Source: Phoronis australis (Eukaryota > Phoronida > Phoronidae). From it: 64,000 nucleotides of DNA. The position numbers and the translations under genes are program-made. Below the pieces are notes generated by a model. That model saw nothing but the letters and a program-made list of their open reading frames with translations. It made no database searches and had not been told where the DNA came from. The stretch's first letter is position 1; the number at the start of each line of letters is the position of its first letter. Shown piece by piece: positions 1 through 11,700 of the stretch. Location of the stretch: NCBI GenBank assembly GCA_002633005.1, contig NMRA01000376.1:66410-130409 (forward strand), written 5' to 3'.

Positions 1-633
1 CAATGTGTAATGGTTTAGTATTAAACCTACCGAAAATTTTCAAATTTAAGCAAGGGCACTCTTGCTGAAAGGAGTCAAGACGGAACCAATTGCATTTGGA
101 TTTTAAAAATATTTGTCACCAGACAAGGCACACTTACACTCAAAATAGCAGTGTTTGTATCGCGTAGACACTGGCACTTTCTTTATCACGCTCCAAAATT
201 CTTTTCTTACGAACATCGTTGTTTTTTCCACGAGAAATACCCCGTTGAGCAAAGAATAGGGAGGAATAATATTGTCATCGCCTTGCGCAACCTCGCATAA
301 GGTCTATAGCTTTTCACATAGAAAACCAGCGTGAGGTGTCACGAACCACAGACGGAATCCCGCAGAGCAGTAATAGGTTAACTATAACTATAGCTGTAGA
401 GTTACGAAAATCGTATATTTTGCAAAAAGGTCTATTGTGCGGTTATGAGAAAAAAAAACGTTGTTCAGTGAAAATCCCCGAAAATGGTTCGCGATGGGTG
501 TTAAGTTTGCAAAAACGATAAGAATGTGAGGATTCTCTTTAATGATCAGCTGCGTACATTTGTTTGCAAAGGGGCACTCAACAAGAGACTTTTAAGCACA
601 GTTCCAAAAGAGCCTCCCGTAACCATTACACAA
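1..633. other. Non-coding flank, nothing recognised
   Basis: AT-rich sequence with many stops in all frames. I see no exon with plausible splice borders, no RNA gene and no repeat that recurs elsewhere in the window. Short open frames here have no coding character. Confidence 0.5.
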
Positions 634-881
634 CAGGGATTGGAATGGCCAATGAGAAAAAAGAGGAAAATTGTCCAGCCGGTGTATCATTCCACAAATA
701 AATAGGTTTGTGTGAAAGAAATATTCTTTGTGTAAAATTTAATGAATTAAACGTTTTTACATGAATAGCATCAAAATAATGATAAAAAGAGACGAAAAAA
801 GAGTTATCAGGAAATCAAATAAAAAGAAATCGAAACCTAAAAAGAGGAAATCCTCGTAAAAGAGGAAAATTCCAAGCCTTG
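634..881. mobile_element. MITE, CAGGGnTTGGAAT inverted ends (family A, copy 1)
   Basis: The left end reads cagggattggaatggcc. The right end reads ggaaaattccaagccttg, which is its approximate inverse. The same ends bound a second element at 29625-30128. Flanks are acacaa on the left and acacat on the right, consistent with a 6-bp target duplication carrying one change. The interior is A/G-rich (repeated aaagaggaaa) with no ORF. The ends resemble those of hAT-type non-autonomous elements, but hAT normally makes 8-bp duplications, so superfamily assignment is open. Confidence 0.65.
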
Positions 882-1190
882 ACACATGTTCCGGAGTAAC
901 AGGAGATTCCCTGAAGGGACCTGTGTCCAACTGGGGTTGCGTTCCACAGACGCCATGGATAGTTTCGACAATCGCAGTTAGGTCTCGCCCAACATAGTCC
1001 CGAATATGACGGACTTCCCCTGCATACTTGATGTGTTCTGATATTTCGCTGGAACTGTTACTGGCATGGAGTCATAGAATCGCAAACCGTCCTTTTGGAA
1101 AGAATAATTGTTACATACAGCGGCAAATCCACGATTTCAAGTCTTTGATCACTTCATCGAAATCCTGGCCTAATCTGAGCATGGTTTCAG
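882..1190 (-). pseudogene. Decayed protein-coding relic or exon of unknown family
   Basis: On the minus strand, about 1062 down to 884 reads an open frame with protein-like composition, including EISEHIKYAGEVRHIRDYV and then GVCGTQPQLDTGPFRESPV. Further upstream, near 1185-1115, another frame gives MLRLGQDFDEVIKDLKSW and stops after CRCM. An in-frame TGA and a frame change separate the two pieces. The downstream end runs straight into MITE family A at 881. I do not recognise the family. It could be a broken gene, an old processed copy or part of a transposon ORF. Confidence 0.35.
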
Positions 1191-2289
1191 TGCAAACATA
1201 CATTGTATGGAACAGCTATTCGGTGAACCCCGGATGTACCTGGCAAGCTGCATTCAGTCCCTTTACACCGCTGATACATTCAGTTCTCGTGCTTGAAATT
1301 ACGCATGGCAAAAACTGCATTGTATGTTTCAGAACCAGGACTGTTAGAGGGAAACCTAATGAAGTGTCGGAATAAGATCGACAATTGTAGAGAAAAAAAC
1401 ACAAAAATAAACATTTACAGGGCAAAATTTACAAAGAATAAGAACCATAGACATCGTGTTGTTTCCTCACCCCGCTAGCTTCTAGGTCCCGAAGAGCTTT
1501 CAGCTGATACTCGTTAGATGGCGTTACTCGGAATAGTCTGTGGCTGAAATGTATCATAAGAATTAAAGACGTGGGGCTTTGTAACGAAAGTTATGCGCCT
1601 GTGAGTAGTTAAGATATGGTCTTACACTTGTTTAACGAGTCAATTTGTGACAAATACACACCCGACCTACAACAAATTGCAACAAAAGGTTTTACGGTGG
1701 TTTTGTGCTCTACTGGGTATGCTTATGAACAGGAAAAAAGCCTACCCGGCAAAATCTGACCACCGAAAATAACTGCGTCATTTCCAAGATGGCGGCCACG
1801 ACGTTTCGAAATCACTAAAAATACAATTTCTTCAATAGTTGTGATGGAGACATAATTTTTAGTTTTAGTCCATAGTTTTAAGGAGTGAGCAACTCACTGG
1901 TGTGGTTAAAATTAAGATATCGGTCAGTATTTGATATGAAATTTAAGATGGCGGCTAAAATTCAAGAGCTAAAAATCACTGATTTGTCCATTATTTATAA
2001 TCTTATCCCTTATAACGAGAGTATGATTAAATGTGACTGGTTTCTGATTGAATGATCTTAAAGCATTAAAATTTGAATGAATTCTGACTGAATTATGTTA
2101 AAATATGAACATCAGCTGTCAAATATTTAATCCAAAGCATTGGCTTGCATAAAGGTGACAAAACGTGTCTAGTGTATTATTGTTTGCCTCTGGTTTTTAT
2201 TTAAAAAATTCACCAAGGAAACTAGAAACCAGGGCAAAATGTCTACATCTGTCTGAGGTCTCCCACAATCAGCGGCAGGATCATCGACA

Positions 2290-2960
2290 ATCTTGATAAA
2301 AAGAAGTCAGTGGCTGGACTGAAGATGCTCCATACTGCTCAGGCAATGATCAAGGCAGATAGTACTCGGTCTTGGAATGATCACTTGCAAGCTGTTGGTG
2401 ATGCCTTGCTAACATTTGCTGCAGCTGGACACCACAACTACCTAATGTCCGCTTAATTCTACATACGAGAAATAGCTGATACATGTATGGAGAGCAAACA
2501 TGCAGATGTGTATGCGAAGTTTCAAAAATGACTTTCCTGTGATTCGGCGAACAAACCAGTTTTGGGCAGGCCTCTGCTGTGATCTAGCCATTTGGACAAA
2601 TTACTAAATGCGATCGCTAAAAAGCTCAGGCGGCTTGACTCATGGCAGTAAGATGACGGAGGAGCAGGGAGCAATGTGGACGTCGGTCACCTGCAAGGTG
2701 ATGTTCACATCACCTTGCAGGCCTTCAATGACGTCACGTACACAACACCCAAACAACACAAAGAAACAACCGGTGCCAGAATTGAAAGAGGTGCATGCGA
2801 CTTCGCGAAGATAAGCACAAAGCTGACTGAAAGTTCACCCTTCTCCTCAGACCCTGTGCAACGCAATGTCATCTATGGTGTAGTCGCCGCCAACGCAGAC
2901 GTCAACGTGCATGGATATGAATCTTTTAGGAACAAATTGAAGACAATCAATTCGTACCCA
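2290..2960 (+). pseudogene. Broken ORF inside the foldback element
   Basis: Plus-strand fragments in shifting frames read in order: AMIKADSTRSWNDHLQAVGD and AAAGHHNYL (2340-2457), IREIADTCMESKHADVYAKF (2464-2526), MRSLKSSGGLTHGSKMTEEQ (2608-2667), then YTTPKQHKETTGARIE and PVQRNVIYGVVAANADVNV (2740-2912). Their order and motif style (HHNY, SGGLT-G, SEQHK-like, RN-GV) resemble a widespread group of uncharacterised eukaryotic proteins linked to mobile DNA. That resemblance is from memory and was not tested. At least two stops and several frame changes show the copy is dead. Confidence 0.55.
2690..2721. repeat. Perfect hairpin, 14-bp arms
   Basis: cctgcaaggtgatg is followed by a 4-base loop (ttca) and the exact inverse catcaccttgcagg. 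It lies inside the relic ORF of the foldback element and has no mismatches. Confidence 0.8.
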
Positions 2961-4149
2961 TGCTGCACCAGACACTCCTGAAGATGATACACTGCAACTG
3001 AACCACAGTTTGTAGTACGCGCCGTTGCAGTTGCAGAAAGAATGGGCTTGCATGTACATCTACATGTACATGGGTTGTGCTTAGCAACATATGGTGACAG
3101 TTCACTAAATCAAGCTTCTGAGGAACTTGAAGACAGTGATGAGGATTGAACTGGTGCAGTTTGTTTAATGAACATAACATTCCTGGATGAAAATGTAACC
3201 TAATCGTTCATGCGTCATGTCGACAAATAAATATTTTACTGGCATCTGGTGTTCAGTCATCTTGATACTGACAGATGCCTTTAAGTAAAGGAGAATTTTT
3301 TGCAGGTTTAAGTTATTGATCATAATACAACATAAACCTTGGTACACATTCTCTGTCAGGGCATTCCAAACGCTGTAGCTCTTTAGATTGCAATCAGGGC
3401 TTTGTGTAAAATATGTTGTAATTAACCCCAGTTAACTAGTTCTCAGAACTTGAAAACACTATCTTTACTTCGCAAAATGTGGCACCCAACTGACAAAGCA
3501 TTTTTATGACACAAGCATTGAAAACATACTTCTGAGTAAATTGATTGCCAAGTGCCACCATCCTTGATATATATTATATAGTTATGTAGGCTAATTTGGA
3601 ATTGACTTTTTTGAGTTACAAAAGTATCTTTCCTGACCTATAGGAAAACACAGTGCATCATTATATCTTTATGGTGTACTGACAATAGATTAATATGCAC
3701 ATGTGCAAAATTTCGTGCAATTTTAAAGAAAATTTTTCGAAAAAATAAAGGTTAAAGTTCGAAACATTTTTGACCACCCAATATAATGGACAAACAATTA
3801 TTATTCGCTCTTGAATTTTAGCTAGCCGCCATCTTGAATTTCATATCAAATACTGATCAAATCTTAATTTTAACCACACCAGTGAGTTGCTCAACCCTTA
3901 AAACCATAGACTAGAACTAAAAATTATGTCTCTATCACAATTATTGAAGAAGCTGTATCTATTTTAGTGATTTCGAAACGTCGTGGCGGCCATCTTGGAA
4001 ATGACCCAGTTTTAACCCATTTCCTGTGCTCAGATTTTGGTAGATTTCTTTCCTGTTAATAAGTATGCCTAATAGAGCACAAAACCACTGCAAAACCTTT
4101 TGTTGCAATTTGTTGTGGGTCAGGTGGTATATTGACTCTGTAATGTAGT

Positions 4150-5452
4150 TTCCGCATTCTTGTGCATACATAACTGTTCTCTTCATTCGCGAATATGTCA
4201 GTTTTCATTTGAACAAGTCAGTATTTACCAGTATCATTAACTGTAGTGACCTGCGCTTGCATCAAATGCGTGTCGGGATATAAAACTAAAGAACACACAG
4301 TTCTGAGGCAAGTCACTGTAGTGACTACTATACCACTCCAGCAAAAGACTTTGAAATACAACAAAAGTGCTACTGCAAAGTTAATTGACAATGGAGTCTA
4401 AAATTAAAACGCCAAGCACTTAGGGACGCACCACATTTACTCGAACGTATTGCAATAAAAGAATACTTCAGAGAACTCCTACTTAATGGGTAACTTATTT
4501 CCCGGGGTCACTTATTTCCCATGACGACCTTGAATCAGAAAATTACACAGCATTTTCCAAGATATAATCATATGGTGTAAAATTAACTGGATGTGAGCGT
4601 TATGGTGTTTAAACTTGGTGGAAGGGCACTGTCTGTCGCAATACCACCTACATAGTAATGCGACCCTCTGAAATGATGGTGAACGGTGACGGACGGTGTG
4701 ATCACCAGTATGCATGCTTTGATTTGGACCTTTAGTTGTACGGAATGACCCGGTATAGTGTAACTTGTGTGGAAGGCATCGATTTCGTCTCTTCTTGTGA
4801 TCGCAGAAACTGCAAGCCACGTTTCTCAAAAGATGGAACAGTATGTTCACAAAATGAACGAATCGCTATGTTGGGGTGTTATTTTGCAAACAATCGGAAT
4901 GTTCGAATATTATTTTGTTTTGTTAGCTAATGAAAAGACATGTAACATGATCGAGCAGTTCTGGCTCTCGTACACCTGGAACAGAGTGGACTACGGGACG
5001 ACACAATAGACATACATAAGGGATCGACACAGTTGCCACAAAGCCTAAAACTAGTTGAAATTATGTCAGTTTAATATGACTCCAGTTTCCAAAATACGAA
5101 GCTTTTCAAAACATAACACTGATCCATTCAGACAATAGAACTTAACATTTCAAATTGCGTTAACTTGTGGTATATCTAAATGTTTATAGTTTCACACATG
5201 ATCACAAATTCACCGTTTGACCTCAGAAATAATTAGAATGACCTTGATTTTGCGCTGAAGTTTTGTTATTTCGGCGTCACAACGACGTCATTCTCAGATA
5301 CATACATAACAAAAACGATATTACCAGTAACATGAATAAATTTCTATTGAAAGATATAAAAATTCACAGCTTTATAAATCGTCATTTCTTCATTTGTGAC
5401 GCCAGACACACGCGCGCGCATATAGACATACATACATTATATACATACATAC
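4150..5452. other. Non-coding stretch, no gene seen
   Basis: No supported exon. The only structure I see is a duplicated acttatttccc word at 4491-4530 and CA/TA-rich simple sequence at about 5405-5452, just downstream of the candidate exon donor. Confidence 0.45.
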
Positions 5453-5626
5453 CTGTATGATGGCGCAATTTAAAACATCAAAGCTCCATCGTTTGAATGC
5501 ATCATTGTTTTTTTCGAAAAGTTTCGCATTTTGGAAAACTGAAGTCAATATTTCGCTCAACCTTTCGTGGATAACCTTCGCCATTTCTGAACTTGAGTCG
5601 GTTAAGGTTGTGAGTGACCCAATCAT
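5453..5626 (-). CDS. Candidate first coding exon, unknown gene
   Basis: A minus-strand open frame runs from an ATG at 5626, or a second ATG at 5584 in better context (gaaATGgcg), to a donor CAG|gtatgt at 5453. The 5584 start would give 44 residues beginning MAKVIHERLSEILTSVF and ending FKRWSFDVLNCAIIQ. Composition is charged and helix-like, unlike the surrounding translated noise. I found no continuing exon nearer the start of the window and cannot name a family. The rest of such a gene would have to lie at lower coordinates, where the foldback element sits, so this may be a relic or chance. Confidence 0.35.
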
Positions 5627-5830
5627 CAAGTTTGTGCATTTAAGCCACAAAATTTAACCCAGTAAAAATGTACATTTTTGAAAATATAAAGCCTTAAAAA
5701 TCTAATTGTGCACTTTAATACAGCAATCTGACATAAGTTGAGGTGCATGGCAATATTTTAGTAAAATTTATCAATTATGAAAAAAGGTTCATGTGCATAG
5801 CAAAAAACAATATCAATAACATGTCCAAAT

Positions 5831-5930
5831 TGAAGTTGATACATGTTGTTGTGCAGACATTCAAAATATAATCTCAAAATCGATGTTGATACATGTTGTT
5901 GTGTAGACATTCAAAATATAATCTCAAAAC
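5831..5930. repeat. 50-bp direct tandem duplication
   Basis: 5831-5880 and 5881-5930 are two adjacent copies of a 50-bp unit containing gttgatacatgttgttgtg and gacattcaaaatataatctc. They differ at four or five bases, and a third copy begins with cgatgt before breaking off. Confidence 0.85.
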
Positions 5931-7537
5931 CGATGTCACCGTTTTTTGAAGTGCCTGCATTATCATCTTGAGCGGCAATATCCCTGACTCACAAATGGTT
6001 TGCAGGCGTTCAAATTGACCTACTTTCTGCCGGTCAACGCGTCAAGGAGTGTTACTTTAAATACACTCCTTCCTCTTCATTTTAGTTAAAAACTCCAAGA
6101 AACAGAACTTATTGCAATTTTTTTTCAGTCGAAACTTAAGTCTAAATAATGCTCATTCAAACACAACTCCAAATATGTTCAAAAGTAACTGGATTTATTA
6201 AGAGTTCTTAGTTTGGTTTTTAATTTTGATGGTGCACCGCCACCTAAAATGGCTGCCGTAGTGAGTGACAGCTGACTCATGCATTTTGGGTATTCACTCA
6301 GCTGCGGCCATATGTAATGAGGTTTCCGCGGAAACCCGCCCACTTAAAAAAAATTTAAGAAGGTAATAGTAAACTGTGGCAAACACAAACAAAACAAGAG
6401 CTAAAAGTTACGAAATGTTTATACTTTAGTGACATCTTTGGACAAACGACACTCATCCCGAGTTCTAACTTGTTGAATATAAAGGAAGGACAATCTCCAA
6501 AATCAAAAGTATGCATAACTAGCTCAACAATAAGCTGCATGTAGACATGAAAGAGGTTTTTGCGATTACAGGAACGGCAGCTGAAATGGATATCTGACAA
6601 CGGTTGCATGAAATAGTCGCAATAGCTATGCTCCCTTTCGGCATATTTGTGTACTGTGTACAATAATTTATTGTCATTATTTCTGCTATTGGTCGTTAGT
6701 GCACATAGTTTTAGCTTTGATACATACCGAGAGTAAACTATTTGCTGAAATCTTAATATTATTTTAAATATATTGAGACCTTTTCTTGCAAGGCCCCTAA
6801 TTTAAGACCATAGTCACTAATTATATTTTCGTTGAAATAAGGGCTCAGTTTTCAGATATATTGCAAGTAAACGAGGAGCTCACAATAAAGATAAAATGAC
6901 AGGAAAATATAACATAAGCGAGTAAACAAGTCTACGGTGCCCTGGAATGCTACGAAGCATTGTGGAGTCCTTGTGTGAAGCTGCTTCATGCAACAGGACA
7001 AAGGTATTCATTGAGCATTGTATTTCAACTCCTGAGGTAGATTAGAGATAACTCGTGTAAGATTTCCCATATGGTATCAAGGTGACTCGTTAAAGCAGGA
7101 ACCCACCTACATCACAGTATTTGCAGTTTCAGATGTCGGCTATTTGATTAACATATAGTTAGCGTTCTGAATATACATGTAGATCTTACATAAGAACTTC
7201 GAAGATTTAGGTCTAGCGTCTGTTGCCGTATATCATATTTTTAGAAATATAATTGCTATAAGTCGCTCTTAAACTACTTTTAATTTACAAATCGTGTTAT
7301 TATAAATAATTAACAGTTTTCCGTAGTAGAAGTTGCAAAAACGTACCACAAATCGTCGTGGTCCAGCACACTCCTCCAACTTATGGTCTAAACACGAAAA
7401 CTATGAATGAAACTGGTTAACCCTAACGAGCCGGTCACAAAAATTCCCGGCCCTTGTCATAACAGTTGTTTTTACCTTTAAAGGGGTTTCAGGGACTCTC
7501 TCTGACTGACAAGGAACAGGCCAGTTTGGATGGATTG
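5931..7537. other. Non-coding stretch
   Basis: No exon or RNA gene recognised. An imperfect palindrome surrounds 6250-6310 (ggctgccgtagtgagtg against cactcagctgcggcc). The rest is AT-rich unique-looking sequence. Confidence 0.45.
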
Positions 7538-7694
7538 CAGGGGCGGATCCAGGATTTTGAGTTAGGAGGAGCAGGGCAGAGTATTAGCCAGGACTTTGCC
7601 CGTCAGACATTTGCATCTCCGAACTGCCAAATGGAATCTGGGATAATTTTTTGGGAGGGCATGAATCTCTTGGCCCCCTCTAACTGCGCCACTG
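7538..7694. mobile_element. MITE, CAGnGGCGGATCC ends (family B), intact copy
   Basis: The left end is caggggcggatccaggattt and the right end is gttag/taactgcgccactg-type, its degenerate inverse. The element is flanked by a perfect 5-bp direct repeat, gattg, at 7533-7537 and 7695-7699. The interior shares the cagattccatttggcagtt segment, in opposite orientation, with the copy at 60591-60899. No transposase is encoded. Confidence 0.8.
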
Positions 7695-7699
7695 GATTG

Positions 7700-7966
7700 G
7701 TCAACTCCAGTCGGCCAAAGCTGCTTTTTGCCATTCTTATCATTTTCCAAAGCCGCCATGGGTAATCTCTTCGTTCTCTGTTATGGTATGGAATGGAGTG
7801 GAGAGGCAACCACCTTGAACACAATGATTTAGTGTTTTCGACATCAGTGTCAGCGTTTCACGATCAAAATGCAAAACTGCACTAGAGTGCTAATGTTATT
7901 TTACACCACACATGTATTTTGTAAGACAACCCAAGCATGCCAGCAGTAATTTTTCAATGAAGCCTT
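7700..7966. other. Non-coding, downstream of the secreted-protein candidate
   Basis: No gene recognised. It lies 3' of the possible minus-strand terminal exon at 8086. Confidence 0.4.
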
Positions 7967-7972
7967 TTTATT
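7967..7972 (-). terminator. Possible poly(A) signal AATAAA
   Basis: The plus strand reads tttatt, i.e. AATAAA on the minus strand, about 115 bases beyond the stop codon at 8086. It would suit the candidate secreted-protein gene, but such words are common in AT-rich DNA. Confidence 0.35.
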
Positions 7973-8085
7973 TCATCAATTCTTGCCTTATGTTATCTAA
8001 GAAAATACATGGGAAGCCTCACTGTGAATGTTTTTTCTTCTTTCGATGTAGCCTGTTGGTAACGACGATATGTACGCCAAGGTGT

Positions 8086-8278
8086 CTATGGATTATTCTT
8101 TTCCCTATGTATAACCTTCACGTAGACAGAGGGGTCTCGTTTTATCAAGTCACAAGCTGCGTCATAACACATTTTTTTCACGGGGAAACCGCAGACCTTA
8201 ACCGTATTTCCCCCACGGAATAGACATCGCAAGTTTGATGTTTTCCATAAGGACTCACTTTGCCAATCTCCAGTCACT
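8086..8278 (-). CDS. Candidate terminal exon, small Cys-containing protein
   Basis: The minus-strand frame after the acceptor catttag reads TGDWQSESLWKTSNLRCLF, GGNTVKVCGFPVKKMCYDAA, CDLIKRDPSVYVKVI and then HREKNNP before TAG at 8086. Four cysteines sit with spacing C-x10-C-x7-C-x4-C, as in small disulphide-stabilised secreted proteins. It lies 320 bases downstream of the signal-peptide exon (8597-8700) on the same strand. Phase does not match that exon through the obvious acceptor at 8278. A weaker AAAG acceptor inside the exon, or an unseen small exon, would be needed. I do not recognise the family. Confidence 0.4.
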
Positions 8279-8596
8279 AAATGCCCCTACACCTACATGG
8301 TAGCCCTGGGCGCACGCCACTGATTTCCATCACCGGAAACCCTATAAATTTCTAAGCTGTATAATCAGAAAAAAACATGACTGAAAAGTTTATTGGGCAA
8401 AAAAGATCGGTTAGTGGTTATGATTTGAGTAGACAGATACAAATATTCAGAAAATTGATTATCATTTTAAAAAACAATTTGGAAAATTGTTATTCAATTT
8501 AATTAGAATCTTGGTCTTCAGTTTTGAATATGGACAATGGACACATAAAGTTATAGGCTTTCACATAGTATGTCGGAGTATCAATGCCTCACTTAC

Positions 8597-8700
8597 CCGT
8601 CGTAGCGGGTCTGTTGGCTGTCATGACGAAATTTGCTGGCTTCAGATAGGACTCCGATGACAGTCAAAACCCATAGAATGCGACAGTTAAGACGGACCAT
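8597..8700 (-). CDS. First coding exon with signal peptide, secreted protein
   Basis: ATG at 8700 opens 34 codons plus two bases, ending at a canonical donor gtaagt. The peptide starts MVRLNCRILWVLTVIGVL, then SEASKFRHDSQQTRYD. This is a textbook signal peptide: a basic n-region, a hydrophobic core from about residue 8 to 18 and a small-residue cleavage site near SEA. The product would enter the secretory pathway. The exon is short and stop-free with a perfect splice donor, which is unlikely by chance. The best downstream partner is the cysteine-bearing frame at 8086-8278, but phase 2 leaves the join unresolved. Confidence 0.55.
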
Positions 8701-11700
8701 CCCTAGAGCGGTGCAGTCACATGAGTCCAAACCCGCCGTTGATTAGAGAACACCTGACAATCCTCACGTCTAGGTGGACATTTGACGAACCAAACACACA
8801 TGTATGTCACACGGTCTGAGAAGCGTTGGCTGATCTTCATGCAATTTATTCGACGCGACTTAGAGAACCTACGTGGATTAATTATCGGTAACAGCATAGG
8901 TTTCCTCGCCCACTCGTTGTGACGAATTGAAGTGGAAGAAATGCTATGAATATGAAATTACTATCTGAAGTTACGGATGTTGCTCATACCAGTGGTATCT
9001 TTAACATTTCCAGCTGATAAGAAACACTTTAAGTAAAGATTTTTATCCCCTACGGGACGTATAACTAGAATAAAGTAGACACGCGAAATGACAGTAATGT
9101 TCACAGAAACAAGGAAACTTAATAAGCAGCCCAGTTTACATCAAAGACCCTTTATTAATTGTAGTAGATCTAAAAGTCAGTTTTCATCCACGCCCTTAAG
9201 TAGTAACTATTGTATATAACCCGATCTAGTACATTGGTGAATGGAAAACAGTAAAATACACGCCATACTGCGCATGCTGATCAAATTGGCCCGCCAGAAT
9301 ACATAAAGTATATCTTATAAGTCAGTTGGGAGAGATGCATTTAGAGCGTACAGATTTAGTTAACATTATGCAAGTTTCACTTACGATTCTCAGCGGGAAA
9401 TTTCTATTATCGCACTACTGCTCCAAGTCTTGACTTCGTCATGTCTCAGCTTGTTTGGTGTTTCAGAATAAACAGTCCCCTATTGAATTTGCAATTTCCT
9501 AATCTATTAAATATTTGTTTTGTACGTAGATATGTGGGTACCCATAGAAATATGGCGGTTCCCATGCAAAATATGATTATAAGTGAGCTCATATTTGTCA
9601 GTAAAGGGTGATCAATTGGGCCGCTATGTTTGAGACCGGATACGCCTATGACAAATTACAATAGCGGGTACCTTCCAGGGCGGGTCCAGTTATAAATATA
9701 ATTTGGTCATAGCGACTATTTTTCGGGTTCGAATCGCATAACGGTGGCGAAACCAGCGATAAACAGCTTCATTAAAGTTTTGTTTGCTTCTTGAACACAT
9801 TATCTTTATTTTTCTTCTTTCACAAGAAAAATCAAACAGAGTTGATTATTTGGCATTATCTGGAGACATTTACAAAGATAATGCGAAATTTTTGCGTAAC
9901 GATACAACTCGTACCAGTTACGTCCATTCTGTGTACGCAATGTGACATTGGCGAAAAAAAAAACAGAAAATTTTACTTTAAATTGCAAGTTCTTGTACTC
10001 CTACCATGTTGCCGTCCCAATGCCACCGACGACTATTTACACATCAGTTCTCAGGTGGCACCCAACATCTATTGCTGGTTTAGGGCTAGAAAAAGTAGGT
10101 CTTGGCAGCTCCATCACTCTGATCTAGAGGGTGTGTCTAAACTATTAACAATATACTAGATCAAAGAATTTAAAACTTGACAAAGTCCTTTGATACGGAG
10201 TCAAATTTCCACCTTTTACGACTATCGAAAGTGCATCCGGCTACTTAAAAAAAACAACAAAGCACACCAAATCTGCAAATATAGTTCATCAAAAAGACAA
10301 TTTATGAAAAATGGGAGCTATTAAAAACGGAAATTGTCGATTTGCTTTGCGGTTGATGCCCGAGAAGATAATTTCATGTTTTTTTTCGTAAAAGAACGTG
10401 GCAAATGTCGTAATTATGTCATTCCCAACGTATTGATGATTGTCACAAGTTCATTATTCGTCCTAAGTTCCACCAAATGTAGGCCTCAGTCTCAGTTTTG
10501 CAGGAGCTGCGCTTTACTTACTCCGCCGCCGGTTCCTCTAGGTCAACCGAATAAGACATGTAATTGGTCTGTAAGCTGGAAATCGTCGCCGAGAACTAGT
10601 CATATGTCTAAGACGGTTAGCCCGCTCAAACAGAGATGTGAATCAAGTGCAGCCATTGAGAAATTTGCATTTTATTGCCAGTTTTCCATAGAGCGCATTG
10701 TAGAAAACAGACTTGTTCACTCTACCAACATCTCTACCACGCTACTGTGTACGCGCTACGGCATGCCCAACGAACCCCTGAATTCGCGTATTGCGAATTC
10801 TAAAATGGCACGCGGAATATTATGAGACTGATTTTACGAAAGTGAAAGGCCTAATTTGATTTTCACTGCTGTCATCTAACCAAGGCGAAATGCAGGGTCG
10901 AGTTCAAAACTACTAGTGCCTCCCTAGAAAATCAAGATCTCACTAGTTCCGCGAGATGTCACCTTGCATTTTCAATGAGAGCACTGTGCTGGCCCAAACT
11001 GTCACAAATTCGGACGTCGTTGTAGCAATTTGGGCCTGCACAGAGCAAGTGGTTTTGCCGGCTAGAATTTTAATTCTGGCAGCGAGACAGTCCACTTTAA
11101 ACAACAACCACGAGGTCACCAGGTAGGAGAAAGAAAACCTTGCCAAACAGTAAATTTATATTATCCATAATACATTGGTTCAGCCAATCATGAGCATGCA
11201 CAATTTTGATTGGTTAAGTTCAGGGAAACTGGGAATGCTCCAAAAATAAAAAAAAACTTGGCTACATTTTTGTCGCCCACGAAATGAAAAAAGAAGCACG
11301 GTGGAGAACGAAGAATTGTTGAAATAAGTATGCGCTGTTGAAGCGAGCTGTGATGGAGTGATCGGTGTTTTATCCGCCACAGGCCAACAGGGAAACGTTG
11401 ATTTTGTAACTAACACCAATGATGCTCGCCGGTTGTAGCTCGATTGGAAATCATTTTGTACTGAAATCAGTCCATTCAACGTCGCTATTCTGTTACAGGA
11501 GAGACGATACTATTTAGCAAGGCATTGCCGGCGGAGGCGAGGAGGGGGCTGAGGGCGCTTCAGCCCCACTTTTTTCTGATTACCCATATTTACAAGCAAC
11601 TCCATTCTACGTGTGTGCATGGTTTAACCAAATAGCCGTCGTTTTTTGTTGTTCGACAGGATTACAATTTATCAAATCGTAACAGGCCTACTTGAATTTT

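Larger units (their letters stand above)
1640..4150. mobile_element. DNA transposon with long inverted arms (foldback-like)
   Basis: About 1640-2005 is repeated in inverted orientation at about 3780-4145. Matching landmarks are aagatggcggccacgacg (1790s) against cgtcgtggcggccatctt (3980s), acaacaaattgcaacaaaag against its inverse near 4100, and aaattcaagagc near 1960 against gctcttgaatttt near 3810. The arms differ by scattered substitutions and small indels, so the insertion is old. The interior carries a decayed plus-strand ORF (2290-2960). Exact ends and target duplication could not be fixed by eye. Kolobok-, IS4EU- or other long-arm families are possible. Confidence 0.7.

Noticed and set aside
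10334-10825. 163-codon plus-strand open frame
   Set aside because: No domain, biased composition, and no conserved motif or splice context; likely chance.
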